The notes below the pieces were generated by a model, which saw only the letters and a list, made by a program, of their open reading frames with translations, had not been told where the DNA came from and did no database searches. The position numbers and the translations under genes were made by a program. Shown here piece after piece: positions 1 through 5,824 of a stretch of DNA of 7,239 nucleotides. Position 1 is the first letter of the stretch. Each line of letters opens with the position of its first letter. The DNA is taken from assembly GCA_947450015.1 (NCBI GenBank), contig CANFUB010000125.1, positions 1-7,239 of the forward strand. The letters are read 5' to 3'. This DNA comes from Bacteroidota bacterium. Its GTDB lineage: Bacteria > Bacteroidota > Bacteroidia > NS11-12g > UBA955.

Positions 1-10
1 GCCATATCAC

Positions 11-781
11 CTATTGTGTAAAGCCATCTCTCCAATCTTTGCTATCTTTTAACAAATTAACGGTCACAAATAAATCCTCGCCATTAATGGCTATCATTGG
101 ATAATCGGTCCAAAATTTACCCCCAAAAGGATTGCCATTGAGTTTGTAAATATTCCAACCATCGAGTGGCAAATTGGTTTTACTAAAGGCAATAATTATT
201 CTGGTGTCGTTACTACCATCGCCTTCTAAATAAACCACAATAAAGCGATTTGAAACAGGATCAAAAACAACTTTAGGATCGTAGCTTCTGTTCAAAGGCG
301 CAATGCCACTGCCAGGTTTTGTATTTTTAGGATCCAAAGGCAAATATTCTAAAAACCAATTCTTTTTTAGTACGCCAGTATTCGCATTGTAAACACCTAT
401 CAAAGAATTCAAAACACTCACCACAAAACTATCATTGTTAATGGCCATGTTATTATCGTTTGGTGTTGCTTCGTTCAATGCACCAATAAAACCACCCACA
501 ACCATTGGCGGCAAGGCCGAACGCTTAATGGTATTGTTGGGATAATGGTTGTTCTCTAAACGCTGTCTTTCCTTATTCACAAAGGCTTTTACATTGGCAT
601 CTATGCCTTCAGGTTCGGGTAATTCTTTGGCAATGGTGTAAATACCAGTTTGAACATTTTTAATACTATCTGGATGAAAGGTATTGTTAAGGCCCACCTT
701 ACCTACGGTTAATTGCACTTGGTTTTGCGCCCATAATTGATTTGTAAAAACAAAAAACAAAGCGATTGAAACAATTCTCAT
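11..781 (-). CDS. Secreted beta-propeller-like protein, probably cut short by an in-frame TAG
   Basis: The 256-residue product begins with a signal peptide: a short hydrophobic run at residues 3-14 and likely cleavage after LWA at residue 18. It should therefore be exported. The mature part has propeller-like strands: PNDNNMAINND (107-117), SYDPKVVFDPVSNRFIVVY (166-184) and WTDYPMIAINGEDLFVTVN (224-242). Large Bacteroidota extracellular proteins of the BNR/sialidase-like type carry such blades, usually in much longer chains and often with a C-terminal type IX secretion signal. Here the chain stops after GFTQ with TAG at 13-11. The next codons in the same frame read Val-Ile-Trp up to the window edge, which fits my memory of the family pattern (GF-Q-x-VIWQ). 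A nonsense mutation or a sequencing error is therefore likelier than a natural end. The start is ATG at 781, seven bases below the end of a -7 box. The function and any ligand are unknown to me. Confidence 0.7.
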   Translation of the reverse strand: MRIVSIALFFVFTNQLWAQNQVQLTVGKVGLNNTFHPDSIKNVQTGIYTIAKELPEPEGIDANVKAFVNKERQRLENNHYPNNTIKRSALPPMVVGGFIGALNEATPNDNNMAINNDSFVVSVLNSLIGVYNANTGVLKKNWFLEYLPLDPKNTKPGSGIAPLNRSYDPKVVFDPVSNRFIVVYLEGDGSNDTRIIIAFSKTNLPLDGWNIYKLNGNPFGGKFWTDYPMIAINGEDLFVTVNLLKDSKDWRDGFTQ

Positions 782-785
782 TCTA

Positions 786-793
786 CAAAATTA
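786..793 (-). promoter_or_regulatory. Candidate -7 element (TAATTTTG) for the secreted propeller gene
   Basis: On the minus strand TAATTTTG matches the Bacteroidota consensus TAnnTTTG exactly. It lies just upstream of the ATG at 781, so the transcript would be nearly leaderless. No clear TTG-type -33 element is seen at the usual 17-23 base spacing. The box sits in the 71-bp gap after hscB, suggesting the gene can be transcribed apart from rseP-hscB. In AT-rich DNA a match of this length can arise by chance. Confidence 0.4.
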
Positions 794-852
794 ACTGATT
801 TAAATTGAAATTTTATATGCCCTTTGAACATTAGACACAAAGGCAAAAACAA

Positions 853-1371
853 CTATAGAGGCGCTACCAAACGCGCTGACAAACGCTCTAAATAATTTAA
901 CTTCAACAATTCGCTCTTGGCCTCCGTCCAATTTTCTTCCTTCACCAAAGCAATTAAATGTGTCATTAAATTTTCTAGGCCTGCATTCAATTCAAGTTCA
1001 ATTGCCGCTTTTAAAGTTGAATTGTTTTCGGCAAACGAGAATTCGTCAATTTGTTCATTCAATTCTAACATTTCCATTAAAAAATCTTGTGGCAATTTTT
1101 GAGGGCCCTCTGCCTCCGAACTATTTATTTGTATTAAATATTTTAGACGTTCAGTCGGTGAATTTAAGGCTTTAAAGGCTTTGTTATTATAGGCCGTTAC
1201 TTCTATCGCCTTGCCTTGTAAAGCATGGTCATCTTCAAAATAATCGGGATGAAATGCTCTGCTTTTTTCTAAAAATAAACGCCTCAACTCAGCCGTATCC
1301 AAATCGAAACTAGGCAGCAATCCATAAAAACGAAAGTAATTATCGGTCGATGGCCAGTTTACCGACTGCAT
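853..1371 (-). CDS. hscB: Fe-S cluster assembly co-chaperone HscB (J-domain protein)
   Basis: This 172-residue protein has the usual length and two-domain plan of HscB. Residues 11-81 form a J domain with the HPD motif at 41-43, which stimulates the ATPase of an Hsp70 partner (HscA or DnaK). The J-domain tail SPTERLKYLI (71-80) fits the family. Residues 93-165 form the C-terminal helical domain, beginning LPQDFLMEMLELNEQIDE; in E. coli HscB the equivalent FLMEQLELREELDE-type helix contacts the scaffold IscU. The role in the cytoplasm is to help transfer Fe-S clusters from scaffold to apo-proteins. The start ATG (1371-1369) overlaps the rseP stop by one base (TAATG), so translation is probably coupled to rseP. 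The stop is TAG. No iscU, iscS or hscA lies in the window, so the partner must be encoded elsewhere. HscB is well supported over generic DnaJ because the C-terminal domain matches and there is no zinc finger or G/F region. Confidence 0.88.
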   Translation of the reverse strand: MQSVNWPSTDNYFRFYGLLPSFDLDTAELRRLFLEKSRAFHPDYFEDDHALQGKAIEVTAYNNKAFKALNSPTERLKYLIQINSSEAEGPQKLPQDFLMEMLELNEQIDEFSFAENNSTLKAAIELELNAGLENLMTHLIALVKEENWTEAKSELLKLNYLERLSARLVAPL

Positions 1372-2696
1372 TATTTAAAAATAATTTTATAAATATCGTT
1401 GCCAAATACAAACACCATTAAGGCCAATAGAATAACCATACCAATGGTTTGCATTATCTGCATAAACTTATCGCTTAAAGGGCGTTTAATAATCATTTCA
1501 ACAATTAAAAACACCACATGTCCACCATCTAATGCAGGAATAGGCAATAAATTCATAAAGGCCAATATCAAAGATAAAATACCTGTCAACAACCAAAAAC
1601 GTTCCCATATCCATTGCGGTCCAAACATTTGTGCAATGCCTATCGGTCCTTGCATTGACTTGCGTGGATCAATTTTACCAGTTACTAATTTTTTTAAGCC
1701 ATGAATATTATCACCCAATGCCTCGAAAGATTTAGTGGTACCTACACCAATCGACTGACCAAAATTATAATTTAAAATATCATAGTCTTTTTCGTAAACA
1801 TCTTTGGTCATAAATCCAAGTTTACCTTTTTTATCGACTTGAACAGATTTGATGATGGTATCGCCATTTCTCAACAATTTCAATTTAATAGGTTCTTCTT
1901 GGTAATTTACCATGCGGGTGGTAAACTGGTGGTAGAATGGGGTTGCAGTATCATTCAGTGCAATAATTTGATCGCCTTTCATCAATCCGGCATCTGCGGC
2001 ACCCGATTTTGGCGTTGTAGAATCCACAAATATTGGAATGGCCAAATCAAACATCGCACCCTTTTTATCCGAAATTTTATCAATAATATCTGATGGCAAT
2101 TTTACTTTTAATTCCGCGCCATTTCTATTCACATCGTAATAAGTACCTGAATTCATTAAAACCGAAGTTTTTTTAAGTTCTTCAAAATACTTTACTTTTT
2201 GACCATTCACACCAACAATATTGTCGCCATCTTTCAAGCCAAAGCTCTCGCCTACTTCCATTGCGTGAATACCATATCTCACTTTCTCAATTGGCAAACG
2301 TTGATCGCCATAATACCAAGTAGAAAAAATATAAATCAAAATCCCTAAAACAAAGTTAACAGTAACACCACCCAGCATCACGATTAAACGTTGCCAAGCT
2401 GGTTTGCTTCTAAACTCCCAAGGTTCAGGCTCTTTTTTCATGGCTTCTGTGTCCATGCTTTCATCTATCATCCCCGCTATTTTAACATAGCCACCCAATG
2501 GCAACCAACCAATACCATATTCGGTATCGCCTTTTTTAAATTTAAAAAGTTTAAAACCCCATGCATCAAAGAAAAGGTAAAATTTTTCAACCTTAATACC
2601 AAACATTCTTGCAGCTGCAAAATGTCCCAATTCATGTAAAGTTACCAATATAGCAAGTGCCAGTATTATCTGGCTGGTCATAATCAAAATATCCAT
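1371..2696 (-). CDS. rseP: RIP metalloprotease RseP (site-2 protease family, M50)
   Basis: This is an intramembrane zinc protease that cleaves transmembrane substrates such as anti-sigma factors after a first cut by a site-1 protease. Its 441 residues match the family length (about 440-450). The first membrane segment (residues 9-30) carries the HELGH zinc motif at 21-25, with His21 and His25 as ligands and Glu22 catalytic. The loop GWLPLGGYVK (63-72) is the conserved membrane-reentrant hairpin. A second membrane segment follows at about 107-127. Two periplasmic PDZ domains span about 137-200 and 215-285. The second zinc-binding site, NLLPIPALDGGH with Asp390 in LDG, lies in the third segment (about 367-397), and a final helix is at about 417-433. 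All key residues are present, so it should be active. The ATG at 2696 is preceded by a TAnnTTTG box 27 bases upstream, and hscB follows with a 1-base overlap. The usual Bacteroidota neighbour dxr is not upstream here. The physiological substrate cannot be told from the sequence. Confidence 0.95.
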   Translation of the reverse strand: MDILIMTSQIILALAILVTLHELGHFAAARMFGIKVEKFYLFFDAWGFKLFKFKKGDTEYGIGWLPLGGYVKIAGMIDESMDTEAMKKEPEPWEFRSKPAWQRLIVMLGGVTVNFVLGILIYIFSTWYYGDQRLPIEKVRYGIHAMEVGESFGLKDGDNIVGVNGQKVKYFEELKKTSVLMNSGTYYDVNRNGAELKVKLPSDIIDKISDKKGAMFDLAIPIFVDSTTPKSGAADAGLMKGDQIIALNDTATPFYHQFTTRMVNYQEEPIKLKLLRNGDTIIKSVQVDKKGKLGFMTKDVYEKDYDILNYNFGQSIGVGTTKSFEALGDNIHGLKKLVTGKIDPRKSMQGPIGIAQMFGPQWIWERFWLLTGILSLILAFMNLLPIPALDGGHVVFLIVEMIIKRPLSDKFMQIMQTIGMVILLALMVFVFGNDIYKIIFK

Positions 2697-2722
2697 TTAT
2701 GTTTTTATAAGAAAATAGGTTG

Positions 2723-2730
2723 CAAAAGTA
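2723..2730 (-). promoter_or_regulatory. -7 element (TACTTTTG) of the rseP-hscB promoter
   Basis: On the minus strand TACTTTTGCA matches the Bacteroidota -7 consensus TAnnTTTG and its common TTTGCA extension. Transcription would begin about 6-7 bases downstream, giving a leader of roughly 20 bases before the rseP ATG at 2696. A clear TTG -33 element is missing; GTTTATG lies about where one is expected. The same box with similar placement precedes three other units in this window, which raises confidence. Confidence 0.6.
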
Positions 2731-2805
2731 GGCATTTAAGCATAAATCATAAACACTTTTCGATAATCGCTTAAGATGTAAGCATCAGCAATGTTTTAGG
2801 CAGCT

Positions 2806-2936
2806 ATTTTTTTTCTTTTTGGGCGCCTTTTCCTCGCCTTCCGGGTACGCTTCGCTCCCGTGCTGCATTGCATCGCAGCACCAGCCTTTCAGGCTGCCTT
2901 CAGTCTCGGGGCGCAAGCACACGCTAGCACATCTTA
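2806..2936. repeat. GC-rich multi-hairpin intergenic element, probable interspersed repeat
   Basis: This element occupies most of the 324-bp gene-free stretch 2697-3020. After a T-rich run (2806-2820), bases 2821-2920 hold 65 G+C in 100 bases, sharply above the AT-rich surroundings. Perfect small hairpins follow each other: CGGG/CCCG (2842-2845 with 2857-2860), GTGCTGC/GCAGCAC (2860-2866 with 2875-2881) and CAGCCT/AGGCTG (2882-2887 with 2891-2896, loop TTC). GCGCC at 2823-2827 can pair with GGCGC at 2909-2913 and close the whole unit. A weaker outer pair TAAGATGT (2772-2779) and ACATCTTA (2929-2936) might mark the ends. The layout resembles GC-rich REP-like sequences that recur between Bacteroidota genes, but copy number cannot be seen from one window. 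Open frames through it are composition shadows without protein likeness. A structured RNA is the main alternative; it does not match SRP RNA, 6S RNA, tmRNA or RNase P as I know them. Confidence 0.55.
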
Positions 2937-2949
2937 CGAAAGTCTATAA

Positions 2950-2979
2950 ACAAAAAAAAGGCTTTCGCCTTTTTTTTGT
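2950..2979 (-). terminator. Strong symmetrical Rho-independent terminator
   Basis: A perfect 13-bp stem pairs 2950-2962 with 2967-2979 around a 4-base loop. The GC core is GGC/GCC, flanked by eight A on one side and eight T on the other, so it can act on either strand. It lies about 41 bases after the stop of the minus-strand secreted-protein gene at 3021 and is the natural end of that transcript. It also insulates the rseP promoter downstream. No plus-strand gene reads toward it. Confidence 0.85.
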
Positions 2980-3020
2980 ACACCGATTAAGTGTAATAAA
3001 TTTAAGAGTAAATGTGAGGC

Positions 3021-4244
3021 TTACTGATTGGCCAAGAAACGGTCTTTGGCATCTTGGTATCGCGCCTTCAGTTTCTTTATTTCCTCGCGTTCGCTGTTGT
3101 TATTTTTAAGTTCCTCAAAAGTTTTTAAGCAATCTTCTGCGGTTTTCATATCATTTACAACAATGGCAGCTTCGATGGTGTTTACCAAAATAGCACGCAA
3201 TACTTTTTCGTCAATTCTCGCTTTCTTATCTTCTGGATTAGCTTCTGCAATGGCTTTTTTCCAAATCTCAATCGCATCGATTAAGTCTTGGTTTACTGTA
3301 CCATATTTATTGGCTGCATAACCAGAGATAGCAGAATTCTTCGCTTTTTCTAAATCGTCGTATTCTTCGCTTTTGTTTTTAACATAATTAACAACATGTT
3401 TAGTTTCAATTTGTGAAATACCATAGTTGCTATTGATGTACTCATTGATTTGGGTTAACAAATCACCAACAGTTTGTTTCTCAATGTTCAATAAATTAGG
3501 GTAAGTTGAACTTGTTAAAGTTACAAAGTCATTGCTATTTTCAAAAATACCATTGTATAAAAGTACACCATTGTATTCAAGCACTAATTCAGCAGCTCTT
3601 CTATATTGGGTTTCATAGTAGGTTTCTGTTCTATTTTGTGTTGACTTCGTATTGTTATCGTAGTAAGAAACGGTTTTAGTTTTTGCTAATGGATCCATTC
3701 TTTCGAATTCATAAAGGGTGATTTTACCTTTTAATGCATTGGTTTCGCCTTTGGTGTAACCATCTAAATGCAAGTAAGAGTTCGCTAACAATTTGGTATC
3801 ATAAACAATCAATTTGGTTAAATCTGGTTCAACAAATCTTGGCTCTGCTACTTTATATTCCGCTTCTCTTGGCAATCTTAACACTGGCTTTTGATCTTTC
3901 AATGCCAAACGCTCTACTAAAGACATTTTTTCCCAAGCATCGTTTTCAATTTTAAAAGTGTTTTTAGCTTCTGCTACTGCTTCATTGTATCGTTTTTTAG
4001 CATCTTCTACTGCAGTAGGGTAATTCGCCAACTCATCATTGTACTTTTTTTGTGCAAATTCTCTTGCTGAGTTGTTGTTCTCAGGGTATGGACTTACAAC
4101 AGTAAATGAATAGGATTTTAATTCTTTACCCAATGGTTTTAATGGCAAGCGGGTAACTTTGCCTGTGGCTGTTTCGTCTAACACTCTTTGACCGTAAACA
4201 CTTGTCAAACATAACATTAGAGCCACCAAGTACATCTTTTTCAT
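3021..4244 (-). CDS. Uncharacterised exported protein with helical, TPR-like C-terminal part
   Basis: I do not recognise this 407-residue protein. The N-terminus MKKMYLVALMLCLTSVYGQ is a clear signal peptide, probably cut before Gln19. There is no lipobox cysteine, so a periplasmic or outer-surface soluble location is inferred. Residues 58-105 are rich in Lys, Glu and Ala and look like a long helix or coiled coil (AREFAQKKYNDELANY, then DAKKRYNEAVAEAKN). Residues 140-260 look mixed alpha/beta and carry a Tyr/Thr-rich stretch (192-216). Residues 318-404 are amphipathic helices with TPR-like spacing (DLIDAIEIWKKAIAEANP, then MKTAEDCLKTFEELKNN). The start is set at ATG 4244, because the longer reading from TTG at 4262 begins inside the TACTTTTG promoter box and would add residues before a normal signal peptide. 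The gene stands alone: its own promoter upstream and a strong terminator after its TAA. No enzyme motif is seen. Confidence 0.85.
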   Translation of the reverse strand: MKKMYLVALMLCLTSVYGQRVLDETATGKVTRLPLKPLGKELKSYSFTVVSPYPENNNSAREFAQKKYNDELANYPTAVEDAKKRYNEAVAEAKNTFKIENDAWEKMSLVERLALKDQKPVLRLPREAEYKVAEPRFVEPDLTKLIVYDTKLLANSYLHLDGYTKGETNALKGKITLYEFERMDPLAKTKTVSYYDNNTKSTQNRTETYYETQYRRAAELVLEYNGVLLYNGIFENSNDFVTLTSSTYPNLLNIEKQTVGDLLTQINEYINSNYGISQIETKHVVNYVKNKSEEYDDLEKAKNSAISGYAANKYGTVNQDLIDAIEIWKKAIAEANPEDKKARIDEKVLRAILVNTIEAAIVVNDMKTAEDCLKTFEELKNNNSEREEIKKLKARYQDAKDRFLANQ

Positions 4245-4259
4245 AAATAATATATTGCA

Positions 4260-4267
4260 CAAAAGTA
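4260..4267 (-). promoter_or_regulatory. -7 element (TACTTTTG) for the uncharacterised exported protein
   Basis: On the minus strand TACTTTTG matches TAnnTTTG exactly and is followed by TGCAATATA. Predicted initiation about 6 bases downstream leaves a leader of only about 10 A/T-rich bases before the ATG at 4244. Because it covers the upstream TTG at 4262, it decides the start codon. No clear -33 TTG is seen. Confidence 0.55.
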
Positions 4268-4362
4268 GTTCTTTTTTTTCCTTTTGATTTGAAATTAAAA
4301 GAATTATTTTAAAAATGACAATTCAGACCTTAGTTAAATAATTGAATTAAAACCCATTAACC

Positions 4363-4980
4363 CTAATGCAATTGTATATTAAAATAATCAGAAATCCCTG
4401 ACAATACACTTTGCACAGCAAAAGCGGCCAAAATCAATCCCATAATTTTACTAATTACAATTATACCTGTTACCCCCACCTTTTCTTGGATTTTTGATGC
4501 CATTAATAATAGAATACACGTTGTAATTACTACGAGTATTACAATAAAAGTGGTTAAAAATTGTTCGCCAAATGAATAATGGTTGTTATCAGTTAACAAT
4601 ACCACTGCCATAATCGCACCAGGCGAAGCAATGGAAGGAATGGCGATAGGAAATACAGTGACGTGGTGGTAATCCTTAATAAGTTTTTTCTCCTCTTCTG
4701 TTTTGCCATCACCAAACACCATGGTAAGTGCAAATAAGAAAAGAATAACCCCACCCGAAATTTGAAATGCAGCAATGGTAATGTGCATGCCTTCCATTAA
4801 CATCTGTCCGATGATGATAAAAAACAGCAGAATAAAGATTGCAATCAATGATGCTTTCACTGCAATTCTGCGCTTTTGTCTCACACTGAATTGCTTGGTT
4901 GCTTCTAAAAAAACTGGCACCGCTCCCAATGGATCGATAACCGCTACCATAAACAAAAAGGTTTTTATAAAAGTTAACAT
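4363..4980 (-). CDS. MarC family integral membrane protein
   Basis: The 205-residue product is a six-helix inner-membrane protein of the MarC family (UPF0056, LysE-like transporter superfamily). Family marks seen are DPLGAVPVFLEAT (16-28), ISGGVILFLFALTMVFGDG (74-92), FPIAIPSIASPGAIM (110-124) and SKIMGLILAAFAVQ (177-190). Membrane segments fall at about 3-24, 42-62, 67-89, 107-129, 139-161 and 168-195. MarC proteins were once linked to multiple antibiotic resistance in E. coli, but that role was not upheld and the substrate is unknown. The start is ATG 4980: the longer reading from TTG at 5022 begins inside a TAnnTTTG box and adds residues before the first helix. The stop is TAG, 118 bases above the next gene's ATG at 4244. 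No clear terminator is seen between them. It is divergent from the plus-strand TPR gene. Confidence 0.9.
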   Translation of the reverse strand: MLTFIKTFLFMVAVIDPLGAVPVFLEATKQFSVRQKRRIAVKASLIAIFILLFFIIIGQMLMEGMHITIAAFQISGGVILFLFALTMVFGDGKTEEEKKLIKDYHHVTVFPIAIPSIASPGAIMAVVLLTDNNHYSFGEQFLTTFIVILVVITTCILLLMASKIQEKVGVTGIIVISKIMGLILAAFAVQSVLSGISDYFNIQLH

Positions 4981-5019
4981 TTGGATACTAAGTAATGAGG
5001 CTAAAATTGACTGTTGCTG

Positions 5020-5027
5020 CAAAATTA
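5020..5027 (-). promoter_or_regulatory. -7 element (TAATTTTG) of the marC-family gene promoter
   Basis: On the minus strand TAATTTTGCAGCAA is an exact TAnnTTTG with the TTTGCA extension. It lies 40 bases above the ATG at 4980, giving a leader of about 35 bases. It overlaps the TTG at 5022 that would otherwise extend the protein by 14 residues. A clear -33 TTG is not visible. Confidence 0.55.
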
Positions 5028-5114
5028 GGTAAATAATAGCACTTCATTCGGCATGGTATCAACTTGTGCGTTAATAGTTCACATCAATTTAATAAAAACT
5101 TGCAAAAAAATTCA

Positions 5115-5122
5115 GACATTTG
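5115..5122 (+). promoter_or_regulatory. Probable -7 element (GACATTTG) for the TPR-cystathionine synthase unit
   Basis: GACATTTGCAGCCC matches TAnnTTTG at five of the six fixed positions (GA in place of TA) and has the TTTGCA extension seen at other promoters here. Initiation about 6-7 bases downstream would leave roughly 10 bases before the ATG at 5138. It overlaps the TTG at 5120, which is therefore unlikely to be a start codon. This box and the one at 5020-5027 form a divergent promoter pair in the 157-bp gap. No SAM riboswitch or long leader fits in the space. Confidence 0.4.
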
Positions 5123-5137
5123 CAGCCCTATTTCAAT

Positions 5138-5791
5138 ATGAAAGTTTTACATTTTTACATCCTTTACCGTTTACCCATTATTGCCCTTTTAATAATAGGC
5201 GGTATTTTATCACATCTTTATGGCGACCCAATTTTGGCTTGGATTCTATATGTTTTAGCCTTTATCTCACTCCTATTATATTTTCTTATTGGCACCATGC
5301 GCATTGTGCAAGAGGCGGTTTCCGATGGCGATGTCGACCGTGCCATGCTGTACCTCAACAAAATTAAGTTCCCGCGTTTACTATTAAAATCTGTTCGTTC
5401 TGGTTACTATATGTTACAAAGTAATTTGAACATGGCATCCGATGATTTAACGAGTGCCGAAGCCAACATTCGCAAAAGTTTAAACACCAAATCTTCGTTA
5501 GATGGCGATATGAAAGGCACTTCTCTTATGCAATTGGGCTTTATTCAAATAAAGCAAAACAAAGGCAAAGAGGCCAAACAAACTTTGCTCGAAGCCGTTA
5601 AAATGGGCATTGCCGACAAAGAAAACTTAGCTGCCGTTTATCTTCAATTATGCAACATGGAATTGCAACGCGGTGCCAACAAAATGGGCAAAGAATATTT
5701 CAGAAAAGCAAAAGCGCTTAAGCCGAAGACCGAAGAAATTGTAAAGCAAATTCAAATGATGGATAAAAACATCTCTCGCTTACCTGGCTAA
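5138..5791 (+). CDS. Membrane-anchored TPR-like protein
   Basis: The 217-residue product has two hydrophobic helices near the N-terminus (about 7-26 and 30-53), separated only by the short turn HLYGDP. A soluble tail of about 160 residues follows. Helix pairs in the tail have tetratricopeptide-like spacing and residues: DVDRAMLYLNKIKFP (65-79), TSLMQLGFIQIKQNKGKEAK (128-147) and LAAVYLQLCNMELQRGANKM (164-183), followed by GKEYFRKAKALKP. TPR arrays usually mediate protein contacts, so an inner-membrane scaffold role is inferred; no partner is identifiable. With a short periplasmic turn, both the N-terminus and the tail would face the cytoplasm. The start is ATG 5138 because the TTG at 5120 lies in the likely promoter box. 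The TAA stop is 33 bases before the cystathionine synthase gene on the same strand, with no promoter or terminator visible between, so one transcript is likely. Confidence 0.82.
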   Translation: MKVLHFYILYRLPIIALLIIGGILSHLYGDPILAWILYVLAFISLLLYFLIGTMRIVQEAVSDGDVDRAMLYLNKIKFPRLLLKSVRSGYYMLQSNLNMASDDLTSAEANIRKSLNTKSSLDGDMKGTSLMQLGFIQIKQNKGKEAKQTLLEAVKMGIADKENLAAVYLQLCNMELQRGANKMGKEYFRKAKALKPKTEEIVKQIQMMDKNISRLPG

Positions 5792-5824
5792 TACTTATTA
5801 CAATTAAAAATATTATTTAACAAA

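Noticed and set aside
11..13. Possible use of TAG as a sense codon (amber recoding) in the propeller gene
   Set aside because: Three other genes here (hscB, the marC-family gene and queE) end naturally in TAG, so the code treats it as a stop.
2761..2769. CGATAATCG palindrome upstream of rseP as an operator
   Set aside because: Only four bases per arm, with no second copy near the promoter; likely chance.
2819..3109. Plus-strand open frame of 96 codons across the GC-rich element and the end of the exported-protein gene
   Set aside because: Its composition follows the GC-rich hairpins, it runs through the terminator and into a real gene on the other strand, and the product shows no domain likeness.
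4295..4312. AT-only inverted repeat TTAAAA/TTTTAA after the marC-family gene as a terminator
   Set aside because: The stem has no GC pairs and no T-run follows on the minus strand; such matches are common in AT-rich DNA.
5028..5137. SAM riboswitch upstream of the cystathionine synthase unit
   Set aside because: The leader predicted from the -7 box is only about 10 bases, and no multi-stem aptamer pattern is seen in the gap.
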